Shown: positions 27,690-36,458, counted from the stretch's first letter. The stretch: DNA of 63,371 nucleotides from CAYPPG01 sp964412555 (GCA_964412555.1 CAYPPG010000048.1:1-63371); one strand, 5' to 3'. The notes: generated by a model not told the origin, from the sequence alone. Translations and numbers: made by a program.

Positions 27690-28396
27690 TGAGAAATGTC
27701 CACTCAGTGGAAAAGAAATTTTTCGGAACCGGACTTCCCGATGTGAACTGTGAGGAATTAACCGGCCGGTTAATTGTCATCGAGGGGGCGGACGGTTCGG
27801 GACGCTCGACACAGATTTCGATGTTAAAGGATTTCCTGGAAGCGCGGGGCTATGCGACGGTGAATGTCGGGCTTCGCCGTTCAACATTGGTGAGCCGGGA
27901 ATTGGAGGAAGCGAAACAGGGGAATATTCTCGGCAAGCGGACGTTCAGTTTATTCTATGCAACGGATTTCGCCGATCAGTTGGAAAATCAAATTATCCCG
28001 GCGTTGCGGGCTGGTTTTGTTGTTTTGGCGGACCGCTACATTTATACTTTGATGGCTCGGACAGTGGTGAGGAATTTGGAACGGGAATGGGTGGAATCGT
28101 TGTATGGGATTGCTCTCGTTCCCGATGCGGTTTACTATTTGCGGGTGAGTCCACGGAATTTAGTGGAGCGCAATTTTCAAAAACATATTGCACTGGATTA
28201 TTGGGAATCGGGAATGGATATTGGCTTATCCCAGGATATGTTTGAAAGTTTTTTGAAATATCAACGTTTGATCCAGGCGGAATTCCGGAAGATGCAAGTC
28301 AAATATGGATTTGATGTCATCGACGGCAACCGGTCGATCAAAGTGGTTGCCAACGATCTTCAAAAACGGATTTCCGCTTTTTTAATGAATGAATGA
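27689..28396 (+). CDS. Thymidylate-kinase-like P-loop kinase, second of tandem pair
   Basis: 235-residue paralogue of the preceding gene. The P-loop reads GADGSGRSTQ: the invariant Lys of GKST is Arg here, which should weaken ATP phosphate binding. ADRYIYTLMART is the DR motif, and GMDIGLSQDMFESF matches the partner. An N-terminal extension of ~28 residues precedes the Walker strand. AAGGAGG lies about 9 bp upstream of ATG 27689 inside the end of the first gene. The coupling, shared motifs and a non-canonical P-loop suggest a heterodimer with one active and one regulatory subunit; this is inference. Confidence 0.78.
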   Translation: MRNVHSVEKKFFGTGLPDVNCEELTGRLIVIEGADGSGRSTQISMLKDFLEARGYATVNVGLRRSTLVSRELEEAKQGNILGKRTFSLFYATDFADQLENQIIPALRAGFVVLADRYIYTLMARTVVRNLEREWVESLYGIALVPDAVYYLRVSPRNLVERNFQKHIALDYWESGMDIGLSQDMFESFLKYQRLIQAEFRKMQVKYGFDVIDGNRSIKVVANDLQKRISAFLMNE

Positions 28397-28414
28397 AGAA
28401 GGGAGTATTGCAGC

Positions 28415-29410
28415 GTGACCGATCAAAATCCAATGGATGAACGTGTGGTGATTGGTGTGGATTTGGGAGGGACGAAGATCCTTGCCGCCGTGGTGACCGA
28501 ATCGGGAGATATTCTCAGCCGGGCGAAAAAGAAAACCAAACCGGAGAAGGAACCGGAAGAAATCCTGGCGCGAGTCGCCTCTTGCTGCCGTGACGCGGCG
28601 GAAGAAGCCGGCGTGGCGATGGATACAATTCAGGCGATTGGGATCGGTTCCCCCGGTCCCCTTGATCCGGAAAAAGGAATTGTCATCGAGACGCCGAATA
28701 TCAATTTGACCAACGCCCCGGTAAAAAGTTTTCTGGAAGAGGAATTGAAGATTCCTGTGTTCTTGGATAACGATGTGAATGTGGGAACGTTGGGAGAATT
28801 GGTCTATGGAGCAGGGAAGGGAAAGAAGCATGTGGTCGGCATTTTTATGGGAACCGGGATCGGGGGCGGTGTAGTGGTCGATGGAAAACTATTGCATGGA
28901 TACAGCTATAACGCGGGTGAACTGGGCCATATGAAACTGAAAGCCGGTGGAGCGGAATGCGGATGCGGGCAAAAAGGATGCCTGGAAGCATACGCCAGCA
29001 AAACCGCCATGATCAAACGTATTCAGAAATCTATCGATGGTGGAAAAAAGACGATCTTAACCAAACTGATTGGGGATAACTGGTCGAAATTGACCAGCAA
29101 AGTATTTCGCCAAGCGGTGGAAGAAAACGATGAGTTGGTGCTAAAGGTGGTTCATCGCGCGGCAAAATATACCGGTATCGGCGTTGGCAGTCTCTTGAAT
29201 ATTCTCAGCCCCGAAATGGTTATCATTGGCGGCGGGATCGTAGAAGCGTTGGGAGAACATGTATTGAGTATCATTCGTAAACATGCGGAAAAAAACGCAT
29301 TTCCCATTACTTTTCAGGGAGTGGAAATCGTACCGGCGGCGCTTGGGGATGATTCCGGTATTTTGGGGGCCGCCGCGTTGGCATGGAGGAGTTTATCTCC
29401 TCATGAATAA
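28415..29410 (+). CDS. ROK-family sugar kinase (glucokinase-like)
   Basis: ATP-dependent hexose kinase of the ROK family. The N-terminal ATP site is GVDLGGTKI, the sugar site includes ELGHMKL, and the zinc motif CGCGQKGCLEAY is intact. GTG 28415 is chosen as start: AGGGAG lies about 10 bp upstream, whereas the first ATG lacks a site. Length 331 is normal. It follows the kinase pair by 18 bp on the same strand. Glucose is the usual substrate; N-acetylmannosamine or N-acetylglucosamine are alternatives that would fit the MurQ and sialidase-like genes elsewhere in the window. Confidence 0.9.
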   Translation: MTDQNPMDERVVIGVDLGGTKILAAVVTESGDILSRAKKKTKPEKEPEEILARVASCCRDAAEEAGVAMDTIQAIGIGSPGPLDPEKGIVIETPNINLTNAPVKSFLEEELKIPVFLDNDVNVGTLGELVYGAGKGKKHVVGIFMGTGIGGGVVVDGKLLHGYSYNAGELGHMKLKAGGAECGCGQKGCLEAYASKTAMIKRIQKSIDGGKKTILTKLIGDNWSKLTSKVFRQAVEENDELVLKVVHRAAKYTGIGVGSLLNILSPEMVIIGGGIVEALGEHVLSIIRKHAEKNAFPITFQGVEIVPAALGDDSGILGAAALAWRSLSPHE

Positions 29411-29526
29411 TGATATCGATCGTTCAACCGTGTAAACCATCACATTTTTTTACGTTCCGATCCTTTTTTCCTTACATTTCCTGCCTTTTATGGTATTCTA
29501 TCTTACATAAACTTTTTATGTTTCTT

Positions 29527-29558
29527 TTCGATTTTTGATTATAGGATCAAAAATCGAA
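29527..29558. repeat. Perfect 13-bp inverted repeat in a gene-free gap
   Basis: TTCGATTTTTGAT and its exact complement flank TATAGG. It sits in the ~350-bp gap (29411-29760) between the ROK kinase and the HD-protein gene. It is not followed by a T-run, so it is not a typical terminator. Nothing else in this gap is supported as a gene. Confidence 0.8.
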
Positions 29559-29760
29559 GAATGACGACCGGAGTGAAATAACTCGATATTGAGTTTTTGT
29601 GTGTGTGGGGGTCGAGCGTTTCCCCGTACATCAATCAAGCAAGCGAGGCGTTCTCTTTCCCCAATAGAAATCCGATCTATGTCGGGTAAAAAAAAAGTTG
29701 TCATGCGTAAGTATATGAGAATTCCTGTCATGAAAATGAACCGCTTATTTGAGGGACCTT

Positions 29761-30453
29761 ATGTTATTCCAAAATCGGAATGGAAACGGCGCTTTGGAAA
29801 GAAGCGACTCGAGCGCAAGGAATCGATTGGATAATTTATATGAAATAAAATTGAAAGACGCACAGAATTTTATGCTTCAATTGGATCACGATCCGGCTCA
29901 TTCCGTTCAAGTGAGCCGAATTGCAGTTGAAATGTTCGATCAACTTGAACGGTTGCATGGTTGTGGCGAAGAAGAAAGAATGCTGCTCGAGTGCGCCGCG
30001 CTTCTTCACGATATCGGATGGGCGATCTCGGGAAAAGGACATCATAAGCATTCCATGGCGTTGATTCTTCAATCCGATTTACCCTCGTTTGATGAAAGAG
30101 AAAAACAGATTACAGCGAATGTCGCACGCTATCACCGGAAAGCGTTGCCGAAGAAGAAGCATAGTGAATTTGCCTTGTTGCCTGCTTCAGAACAGGAACT
30201 CATTTGTAAACTGGCTGCTTTTGTTCGGCTTGCCGATGGATTGGATCGATCTCATACCGGAAACATTCGAAAACTGGAGTGTTCCTTTGACGAAGTTTCC
30301 TGCAATATCAAATTGGAATCGCGGCGCTCGTGTAAGGAAGAAATCTTGGCTATTCAAAAGAAGAAAAATCTATTTGAGAAAACGTACAGTAGGAAATTGA
30401 AAGCTGAGAGAAAAAAGATCAGTGATTCCATTCCATTTTTAGTAAATGTTTGA
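29761..30453 (+). CDS. HD-domain protein resembling the C-terminus of Ppx/GppA
   Basis: A 230-residue stand-alone HD-type protein. The motifs are HSVQVSRIAVE, LLHDIGW, KGHHKHS, ARYHRKALP and VRLADGLDRSH, in the order and wording seen in the C-terminal domain of exopolyphosphatase/guanosine pentaphosphatase. The N-terminal ASKHA phosphatase domain is absent. It could be a nucleotide or polyphosphate-related phosphohydrolase, or a regulatory module working with an Ppx elsewhere. ATG 29761 has GAGG upstream; a TTG 12 bp earlier is the alternative. Convergent with the sigma-factor operon. Confidence 0.75.
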   Translation: MLFQNRNGNGALERSDSSARNRLDNLYEIKLKDAQNFMLQLDHDPAHSVQVSRIAVEMFDQLERLHGCGEEERMLLECAALLHDIGWAISGKGHHKHSMALILQSDLPSFDEREKQITANVARYHRKALPKKKHSEFALLPASEQELICKLAAFVRLADGLDRSHTGNIRKLECSFDEVSCNIKLESRRSCKEEILAIQKKKNLFEKTYSRKLKAERKKISDSIPFLVNV

Positions 30454-30455
30454 TC

Positions 30456-30572
30456 TTATAGTTTTAATTTTCCCTGAATTTTGAGGACGATGTAGATCGC
30501 TGCTGTAAATAGGGTTAGAGCAATCAAGCGAATTAAATTTCCAAAACTATGGGGATTATGGCGTCGTTGCAT
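30456..30572 (-). CDS. 38-residue single-TM protein
   Basis: A small gene below usual annotation length. The product begins MQRRHNPHSF, then a hydrophobic helix (LIRLIALTLFTAAIYIVL) and a basic tail. AAGGA lies about 10 bp upstream of the ATG. The start is 14 bp after the coiled-coil/HTH gene on the same strand, so it would be the last cistron of the sigma-factor operon. The layout (basic N-terminus, one membrane helix) is protein-like; function unknown. Confidence 0.55.
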   Translation of the reverse strand: MQRRHNPHSFGNLIRLIALTLFTAAIYIVLKIQGKLKL

Positions 30573-30585
30573 ATTGTCCGATCCT

Positions 30586-31065
30586 TTACGATAAATTGAC
30601 GATCAATTGCACTTCCCCGCGGGTGATTCGCAGCTCCTCTGCGATTTTTTCCATGGACCAGCCACGATGATACAACTCGATGATCCGTTCACGATCTTTG
30701 TGACGGCTGGATTTCTGTTTGGAGGAAAGCGGAACTACACGTGTACCGACGTCTTCAGGATTCGCCGGAATGGCCGGTTCTTCCATTTCTTTGAGTTTGT
30801 TTTCCAGACGGTCGCACAAAATGCGAAGCGTTTCGCTTTGCAATCGCATTTTGGAGAGTTGTGATTCGGTGTAATCCTCCACATTGCTAACCAGTTCGGT
30901 CAGCGATTTTTGTAAGTGGTGTAAATCCTGTACCGTCAAGGTTTCCGGCTCGGGCGGATTGGATTGGATTTCACGTTCCAAATACCGAATGCGGTTCTTC
31001 AACTGCAAGAACCAAAGCAAGAAGACAATACAGATCACAGAAAGTAATACGTCGATAAGCGACAT
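30586..31065 (-). CDS. TM-anchored coiled-coil protein with C-terminal HTH (SwrB/DUF6115-like)
   Basis: 159 residues. An N-terminal membrane helix (LIDVLLSVICIVFLLWFL) is followed by a coiled coil (LQKSLTELVSNVEDYTESQL, then LENKLKEMEE). A small helix-turn-helix ends the protein (RERIIELYHRGWSMEKIAEE, ITRGEVQLIVNL). The layout matches DUF6115-type proteins such as SwrB, which act in flagellar assembly next to the sigma-D gene. ATG 31065 has GAGGG upstream; the longer TTG reading is unlikely. The position downstream of fliA supports the same context. Confidence 0.7.
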   Translation of the reverse strand: MSLIDVLLSVICIVFLLWFLQLKNRIRYLEREIQSNPPEPETLTVQDLHHLQKSLTELVSNVEDYTESQLSKMRLQSETLRILCDRLENKLKEMEEPAIPANPEDVGTRVVPLSSKQKSSRHKDRERIIELYHRGWSMEKIAEELRITRGEVQLIVNLS

Positions 31066-31107
31066 AACCCTCAACTCATCTATAAAAAACAGATATTCAG
31101 ATAAAGA

Positions 31108-31428
31108 TCAAATTTCGATATCCAAGAATCTCCCATGAACGCCATCGCTGAGACGTTTTTTCGGAGTTTCTTCTTCTTCCATTTTGGCAGCTCGCTTGCG
31201 CGGAAATTTCCGGCCGCTATCCCCCCGTCCGGTATCTTCTTCGTTGATCTGCTCTTTTTCAGATTCCTCTTTGGTTTCTTGAACGGTCGTCTGTTCTTCG
31301 ATAATTTCCTCTTCCAGCGATTTTGTCATCGTCACAGGAATAAAGCGGGCCTGTTGGTTTTGTGATTCCTGCATTTGCTGCATATGAGGCATATTGGCAA
31401 TTGGATTTTGGAAGTCGGCAATTCGCAT
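31108..31428 (-). CDS. Small charged protein of the sigma-factor operon
   Basis: 106 residues, low complexity, with a Glu-rich middle (SLEEEIIEEQTTVQETKEES) and a short ordered C-terminus (DGVHGRFLDIEI). AAGGAGG lies 7 bp upstream of the start. Short proteins ending in a G-x-x-D/I-pattern are often found beside fliA, but no function is known. It lies between fliA and the SwrB-like gene. Confidence 0.65.
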   Translation of the reverse strand: MRIADFQNPIANMPHMQQMQESQNQQARFIPVTMTKSLEEEIIEEQTTVQETKEESEKEQINEEDTGRGDSGRKFPRKRAAKMEEEETPKKRLSDGVHGRFLDIEI

Positions 31429-31480
31429 CCTGAACCTCCTTTTCCCTTTGGGGAGGACATCAAACTGTTTTTATTCGCTT

Positions 31481-32293
31481 TTAAACGAACATATCCTGCT
31501 GCCAGGAAGCCAATTTCCCTCTCAACCTCAACATGGCTTTTGTATGCAGCTGGCAAACACGTGATTCGGTAACCCCTAATACTTCTCCGATTTCCCGGAG
31601 AGTTAATTCATCATTGTAATACATAATGACAACCAATCGTTCTTTTTCCGGCAATCCTTCGATTGCTTGGGTCAACAATTCGACGATTTCTTCCTGCTGA
31701 ATGGTGTCACGCGGGTCTTCTATTTTTCTCGATGGAGTGACATCGGCGCGCGACGTGGTTCCATCGTCGGAAATTTGGAGAATTTCATCCAGCGAGAGTA
31801 AAGCGGCCCGGCTGGCATGATTGATGAGTTCTTGAAGGTCACCCGCTTCGATCTCGAGTTTTGCGGCCAATTCAAGTTCATTTGCCGGCCGCAAGTATTC
31901 GTTTTCCAACTCGGCAAATGCATTTTGTAATTTATTGACCTGTTGCCGCAAAGAGCGGGGAATCCAATCGACGGAACGCAACTCGTCGATAATCGCTCCT
32001 TTGATACGCGGGATGGCATAGGTAATGAATTTGACTTCACGGCTTAAGTCATACCCGTCAATCGCAGCGAGGAGACCCATGACTCCACAAGAATACAGGT
32101 CATCATAATCCAGTACTTCACTTTCGACGTGCGATACTGTTAACATCCGGTTTATAACGTATTTAACCAAGTGAATATATTTTTCCGCTATTTTTTCGCG
32201 CGCCTCGAGCGAACCGGTCTTCGAAAATTCAAACCAGAGGCGTTTTTCTTCCTCTTCCGATATTTTTTCCGTGATAGCGTTATAATAGCGCAT
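31481..32293 (-). CDS. fliA: RNA polymerase sigma factor, FliA/WhiG type
   Basis: Sigma-28 group factor. Region 2 holds YDDLYSCGVMGLLAAIDGYD and VKFITYAIPRIKGAIIDELR, followed by DWIPRSLRQ, the FliA/WhiG hallmark. Region 4 holds LPEKERLVVIMYYNDELTLR with the HTH EIGEVLGVTESRVCQLHTKA. Length 270 is normal. In motile bacteria it drives late flagellar and chemotaxis genes; WhiG relatives drive development. No flagellar structural genes are in this window. It follows a two-TM protein gene by 56 bp and precedes three small genes. Confidence 0.92.
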   Translation of the reverse strand: MRYYNAITEKISEEEEKRLWFEFSKTGSLEAREKIAEKYIHLVKYVINRMLTVSHVESEVLDYDDLYSCGVMGLLAAIDGYDLSREVKFITYAIPRIKGAIIDELRSVDWIPRSLRQQVNKLQNAFAELENEYLRPANELELAAKLEIEAGDLQELINHASRAALLSLDEILQISDDGTTSRADVTPSRKIEDPRDTIQQEEIVELLTQAIEGLPEKERLVVIMYYNDELTLREIGEVLGVTESRVCQLHTKAMLRLRGKLASWQQDMFV

Positions 32294-32349
32294 AAAACAT
32301 CTACTGTTTCACTTCGGTTCCCACCGTTTTTATCCAAACAATCCGGATG

Positions 32350-32847
32350 TTATTCTTCGTCGTAATTCTCGCCTTCCGTCGGAATATTCCTCTGCGCTTC
32401 GACTTTCACTTGCTGGATGTTGTTTTCCCGTAGGATTTGAATAATTCGTTCATTGACAACTTGTCCTGCCCGCACAAGTAAAGCGCCGTCTTTGCTTTGA
32501 ATGGCGTCGATTATTTTCATACCGGGGCTGAGTTCGGATACATTGATCGGCATGGCGAGTTTCTGAGGACCTTGTGTTTTCAAGTCTTCAATTCGTTGTC
32601 TCGCTTCTTCCCGGTAACTTTCGATCAACGGTTTTTCAACAGTTTTTTCATACATGTACCCTAATCCGACACCCATCAACCCAAAAAGAATAATAGCCAA
32701 AATCGAATTCTGGAAGACAACATAAAAATTCAATCCTTGTCCTGCCAAAGTCGCTAAACAGACAACCAGGAATCCCGTGAACGCGGTCAAAGAGAAAATC
32801 TGTTTTTTGACTTTCGCTATGTCTTTGTATAATTTGCGCTTATCCAT
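32350..32847 (-). CDS. Two-TM protein with cytoplasmic DUF3391-like segment
   Basis: 165 residues. Two membrane helices (IFSLTAFTGFLVVCLATLAG; NSILAIILFGLMGVGLGYMY) are followed by a linker and a domain ELSPGMKIIDAIQSKDGALL with VNERIIQILRENNIQQVKVE. That pattern resembles the small domain preceding HD-GYP domains (DUF3391) but no HD-GYP follows. It is the first gene of the run leading into fliA. Function unknown; a membrane regulator of the sigma factor is possible but unsupported. Confidence 0.6.
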   Translation of the reverse strand: MDKRKLYKDIAKVKKQIFSLTAFTGFLVVCLATLAGQGLNFYVVFQNSILAIILFGLMGVGLGYMYEKTVEKPLIESYREEARQRIEDLKTQGPQKLAMPINVSELSPGMKIIDAIQSKDGALLVRAGQVVNERIIQILRENNIQQVKVEAQRNIPTEGENYDEE

Positions 32848-33196
32848 CTATTTTCGTTGTATAAACAAAATCCAAAAGCTGTTCACGATTAGGTTATGGG
32901 TAAAGCGTGGCGAATTACAAGTATTTTACAAATAGAACAATAAATTTAAAGTTACATCATGGATTATTCATACGATTCTTTCAGAAAACCGCTTAAAAAG
33001 GAATCTTCGGATCAAAACCCTTCTCTCGTAGTATACCACACGTTGAAATGAGAAACAATAAGCGAATTTTCATAGAGTTAGGAAAATTGGCTTGAAGTTC
33101 GATCTTAGGGATAGGGATTCTCAGGAATCTATTTCTTTTTGTCTATCGGAGTCTCATGGTTGATTATGTAATAATAGAAAGACACAAGCATTGTTT
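32848..33196. other. Intergenic region without recognisable gene
   Basis: About 350 bp, AT-rich, upstream of the sigma-factor operon and downstream of murQ. It should contain the operon promoter. I see no convincing hairpin, coding frame or repeat. Confidence 0.5.
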
Positions 33197-34135
33197 TTAG
33201 CATCCGGCCACATCAATATGGATTTTATCTCTCGGAATGATATCTTGGATTCGTCCGTTATGTAATGCGATTGTTTTCTCTGCTTCTTCGCGGGTCATAT
33301 TGCAAAAGTGCATGACGAGAGCTGTTTTTAGGCGGCAGCCGGCGCGTTGCATCAAGTCATCCGCTTCTTCGTAGCTCATGCCGGAAAGCATGTGAATGAT
33401 CCTGCGGGATCGGACGTCCAATTTGTTACAGGTAGCATTTAGGTCGACCATCAAGTTTTGGAACACTTTCCCGATACGGATCATGGATGCTGTGGTAATC
33501 ATATTGAGCACTAATTTCGTAGCGGTACCGGCTTTCATACGGGTGGAACCGGTTATAATTTCCGGACCGACTTCCAAACAGATGGTTACATCGGCTTCCG
33601 ACACACTGTCCGGGTTTGGATTGCAAGTGATAAAGAGAGTTTTGGCTTTCCGGCGGCGCGCTTCTTGAAGGGCGCCGATGACGAACGGAGTTGTACTCGA
33701 GGAAGCGATTCCGCAGACGACATCCTTTTCATCGACATGGCGATCGCGGATTTCTGCCGCGCCGTTTTCCGGAAAGTCTTCCGCTTTTTCAACTGCTCTG
33801 CGGAGGGCAAGCCAGCCACCTGCGATAATGCCTTGGACCATTTCGGGTTCCACACCGAAAGTCGGTGGGCATTCGGAGGCGTCGAGTACTCCGAGACGAC
33901 CACTGGTTCCGGCCCCGACATAGACAAGGCGGCCACCGCTTTGAAAAGCCTTTGTAACCAATTCAACTGCTTGCTCGATTTGTGGGAGTTGCGAGTCCAC
34001 GGCTCGGCAGGCATTGTAATCCTCATTGTGCATGACTTCGAGTATTTCTCGCGTAGACATGACATCGATATTCATGGAATCCGGATTCCGCTGCTCGGTA
34101 AGGAACGTCGCCATTTTTTCGGGGGTTAGAGTCAT
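33197..34135 (-). CDS. murQ: N-acetylmuramic acid 6-phosphate etherase
   Basis: Cytoplasmic SIS-domain enzyme that removes lactate from MurNAc-6-phosphate to give GlcNAc-6-phosphate during cell-wall recycling. The signatures YVGAGTSGRLGVLDASECPP and VICLEVGPEIITGSTRMKAGTA-like block (seen as VGPEIITGSTRMKAG) are intact, as is LMQRAGCRLKTALVM near the C-terminus. Length 312 is normal. It is a monocistron here. Together with the ROK kinase at 28415 it suggests amino-sugar salvage. Confidence 0.95.
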   Translation of the reverse strand: MTLTPEKMATFLTEQRNPDSMNIDVMSTREILEVMHNEDYNACRAVDSQLPQIEQAVELVTKAFQSGGRLVYVGAGTSGRLGVLDASECPPTFGVEPEMVQGIIAGGWLALRRAVEKAEDFPENGAAEIRDRHVDEKDVVCGIASSSTTPFVIGALQEARRRKAKTLFITCNPNPDSVSEADVTICLEVGPEIITGSTRMKAGTATKLVLNMITTASMIRIGKVFQNLMVDLNATCNKLDVRSRRIIHMLSGMSYEEADDLMQRAGCRLKTALVMHFCNMTREEAEKTIALHNGRIQDIIPRDKIHIDVAGC

Positions 34136-34425
34136 TTTTTTCCGCCTGTGCCAATACTTTCATGAATCAGTGGGCAGCCAGATCAATGTGCCAGTCTGGT
34201 CTGGTAGAAAACGGTATACTGCAAAGGTATACTTCGCTTCACTTTGCGGCTCACTGAAACAAGTGTCTTTTATGATTCAACGACAGCGACAAAGAAATAA
34301 GTATTTCCATACTTGTTTAGGACGTCAAGTGTCGGCCTAGTAAGAAACATCTTTGATATCAGTATCGTTGGAAACTATCCAGCAAGAGATAGAATAACTC
34401 TGAAACAGCGTGGAATGAGGTACAA

Positions 34426-35118
34426 GTGAACGATCCGAGTGTGCAACATAGTTCTGTTCCGTGGTCAGAGCGGGATGTTTGGTTAGGGGTGGAAGTCTTT
34501 GGAGTTTGGCTGCTGGGAGCGGTGGGATTTGTTCTGTTGATCCGCTCGCAGGAATGGGAAATGAACGTCGGTGTTTTTGCAACCCTTTGGGAATTTTTGT
34601 TGATTGTGCCGACGTGGTGGTTCACGATAAAAAAGTACAAAGTGGATTGGAGCACCTTAGGGCTAAGACGATTTGGGATCAAAACGCTGGGAATTGGTTT
34701 TGGATTGTTGGTGCTTTCCTTCGCTTTCAATATGGCATATGGATTGATTCTTTCCCTATTCGATCTTCAACCCCAATTGGATTGGGGCAGGATATTTGAT
34801 GAGTTATCCTCGCCATGGATTTTATTCGTGGGCGGTGTTGTGGTGGCGCCTGTAGTTGAAGAATTGTTCTTTCGGGGATTTGTATTCGCAGGACTGCGTC
34901 AACGGATGGGGTGGGAACGGGCCGGAGTGATTAGCGCCGGGTTGTTTGCGTTGGTGCATTTACAACCATTGCAGATAATCCCGATTTTTATATTGGGTTT
35001 GATTTTTGCGTATTTATATCATCGTAGCGAGTCGATTTGGCCGGCGGTGTTGATGCATGTGGTGACGAATGGGCTGGGATTAGGTGTAGCGTATTTTGAG
35101 ACCCAGTTAAATGTATAA
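34426..35118 (+). CDS. CPBP-family intramembrane metalloprotease
   Basis: 230-residue membrane protein with six or more hydrophobic segments. The CPBP/Abi motifs are present: VEELFFRGFVFAGLR (EExxxR), FALVHLQ and the final His motif MHVVTNGLG. These proteases process membrane-bound substrates, including CAAX-type peptides, and some relatives give bacteriocin self-immunity. GTG 34426 is well supported by GAGG 5 bp upstream. No operon partner. Confidence 0.88.
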   Translation: MNDPSVQHSSVPWSERDVWLGVEVFGVWLLGAVGFVLLIRSQEWEMNVGVFATLWEFLLIVPTWWFTIKKYKVDWSTLGLRRFGIKTLGIGFGLLVLSFAFNMAYGLILSLFDLQPQLDWGRIFDELSSPWILFVGGVVVAPVVEELFFRGFVFAGLRQRMGWERAGVISAGLFALVHLQPLQIIPIFILGLIFAYLYHRSESIWPAVLMHVVTNGLGLGVAYFETQLNV

Positions 35119-35167
35119 GTTATTAGTTATGAAAATCCGTAATGCACCGCATTCAATGTTCATTCCA

Positions 35168-35530
35168 CTACAACTCAACTTCCGGAATATCTTCAGGCAA
35201 GATGCGCTCAAGGTGAATGATGAGTTGTGGAATATGTTTCGTGGCTACATTCCATAAAATTTCGTATTCTAGATCATCGTATTCGTGAATAAGTATATTA
35301 CGTTGGGAGATAATTTTGTTCCACGGGATCTCCGGGTGCTCTGCTTGAAATAGTTTGGATACTCGGTTTGCCGCTTCTCCAATAATTTCTATTTGTCGTT
35401 CAATAGCGCTTTTCCGCATTCGATCGTGAAGGAATTGATGATAGGTTTGGTCCGCAGAAAATTCCTGGACCAATTTTGCCGCTGTCAACATATCCCATAC
35501 ATAGGCAAGGTCATTTTTCTTTCGCGACAT
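35168..35530 (-). CDS. hepT: HEPN toxin of a MNT/HEPN pair (HepT type, DUF86)
   Basis: 120-residue HEPN-fold RNase. The catalytic RX4-6H motif is SQRNILIHEYDD. IERQIEIIGEAANRVSK is the typical DUF86 helix. The gene overlaps its nucleotidyltransferase partner by 20 bp, antitoxin first. In studied pairs the nucleotidyltransferase AMPylates a Tyr near the catalytic His to silence HepT; the Tyr in HEYDD fits that role. Confidence 0.88.
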   Translation of the reverse strand: MSRKKNDLAYVWDMLTAAKLVQEFSADQTYHQFLHDRMRKSAIERQIEIIGEAANRVSKLFQAEHPEIPWNKIISQRNILIHEYDDLEYEILWNVATKHIPQLIIHLERILPEDIPEVEL

Positions 35531-35822
35531 AGATCAGCCTCCGGTTTTGAGCGATTTCATGGCGAATAAAAGGATTCCGGACTCCTTCTGCAGAAACCAT
35601 ATCCACTTTCTGGCCGAATAACGTTTCTAATTCCTCTATCATATCCAGCCATTCATACAAGCCGATGCCTGTATAATCTGACAATTTAATCAATACATCC
35701 ACATCGCTATCCGGTCCGAAATCGTCACGAAGAACCGAGCCGAACAGATAGAATTCCTTTACTTTCCATTTATCACAGAAGGCTTTGATTTTTTCTCTAT
35801 GGATAGCGATTCGTGGTTCCAT
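35511..35822 (-). CDS. mntA: Minimal nucleotidyltransferase antitoxin (MntA type)
   Basis: 103 residues. The nucleotidyltransferase motif GSVLRDDFGPDSDVDVLIKL (GSx10DxD) is intact, with the two catalytic Asp in DVDVL. It is the first gene of the pair with the downstream HEPN toxin. The length is normal and no damage is seen. Confidence 0.88.
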   Translation of the reverse strand: MEPRIAIHREKIKAFCDKWKVKEFYLFGSVLRDDFGPDSDVDVLIKLSDYTGIGLYEWLDMIEELETLFGQKVDMVSAEGVRNPFIRHEIAQNRRLIYVAKEK

Positions 35823-35858
35823 AAAAAATTATATACCTCTATTTCAAGAAAAGAATGA

Positions 35859-36458
35859 TCAAGGGCCGGTTTTGATTATATCCCCAAAACTCATCAATCC
35901 GTTGCTCGACGAATATTGCACGAAGCGGATCGGTTCGCCGCTGCCGGGGTTGACCCGCCATTGCATATCCGGACCGATGGATGCGAGCAGGAACTGAATA
36001 GCCCTCGATGCTTTTCGTTCTTCCAGAAAAACAGCCCAGTAGGAGTTCGTCCATCCGCTGTGGGGGGTGTTATGAACGTACCAATAAGGAGGTGTGTTCA
36101 AACCGGCGAAATAGCGGCTCCCACCGTCATCTCGTTGTTCGTGCAGACGGAAGACATCGGGAGGGATCCTGGATACATAAGCGATGGGAGTTGTCAGAGC
36201 GAGGGGACAGTAACCAAGGCTTTGGCCGGGACCACGCGAATCGGTAGCGTCGAGGGGAAATCCGTTGTTGTCCACTTGATACATCTGAACGGCAGTGACC
36301 AGCCCGGTCATATCGGATTCGGCGCGGGCTACTTTTGCTCGCAATTGCGCGTTGAGAAAATTGGGCACGGCGATGGCTGCCAAAATCCCGATGATGGCAA
36401 CGACAATCAGCAATTCGATTAGGGTGAATGCCTTCCTTTTGGAATCCGTTTTTTTCAT
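35859..36458 (-). CDS. Type II secretion/type IV pilus-like pseudopilin
   Basis: A 199-residue pseudopilin. The prepilin peptidase site is KAFTLIELLIVVAIIGILAA: cleavage precedes Phe and Glu5 is present. The rest of the N-terminal helix continues PNFLNAQLRAKVARAESDM. The C-terminal domain has Cys-poor, Pro/Gly-rich sequence (DSRGPGQSLGYCPLALTTPI) of the kind abundant in Hydrogenedentota/Planctomycetes-like genomes. GGAAAG precedes ATG 36458; longer starts add a non-signal tail. It is a single gene with no secretion machinery beside it. Confidence 0.85.
   Translation of the reverse strand: MKKTDSKRKAFTLIELLIVVAIIGILAAIAVPNFLNAQLRAKVARAESDMTGLVTAVQMYQVDNNGFPLDATDSRGPGQSLGYCPLALTTPIAYVSRIPPDVFRLHEQRDDGGSRYFAGLNTPPYWYVHNTPHSGWTNSYWAVFLEERKASRAIQFLLASIGPDMQWRVNPGSGEPIRFVQYSSSNGLMSFGDIIKTGP

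Noticed and set aside
29589..29834. Plus-strand open frame in the gap before the HD gene
   Set aside because: No ribosome-binding site, and the product is basic and of low protein-likeness.
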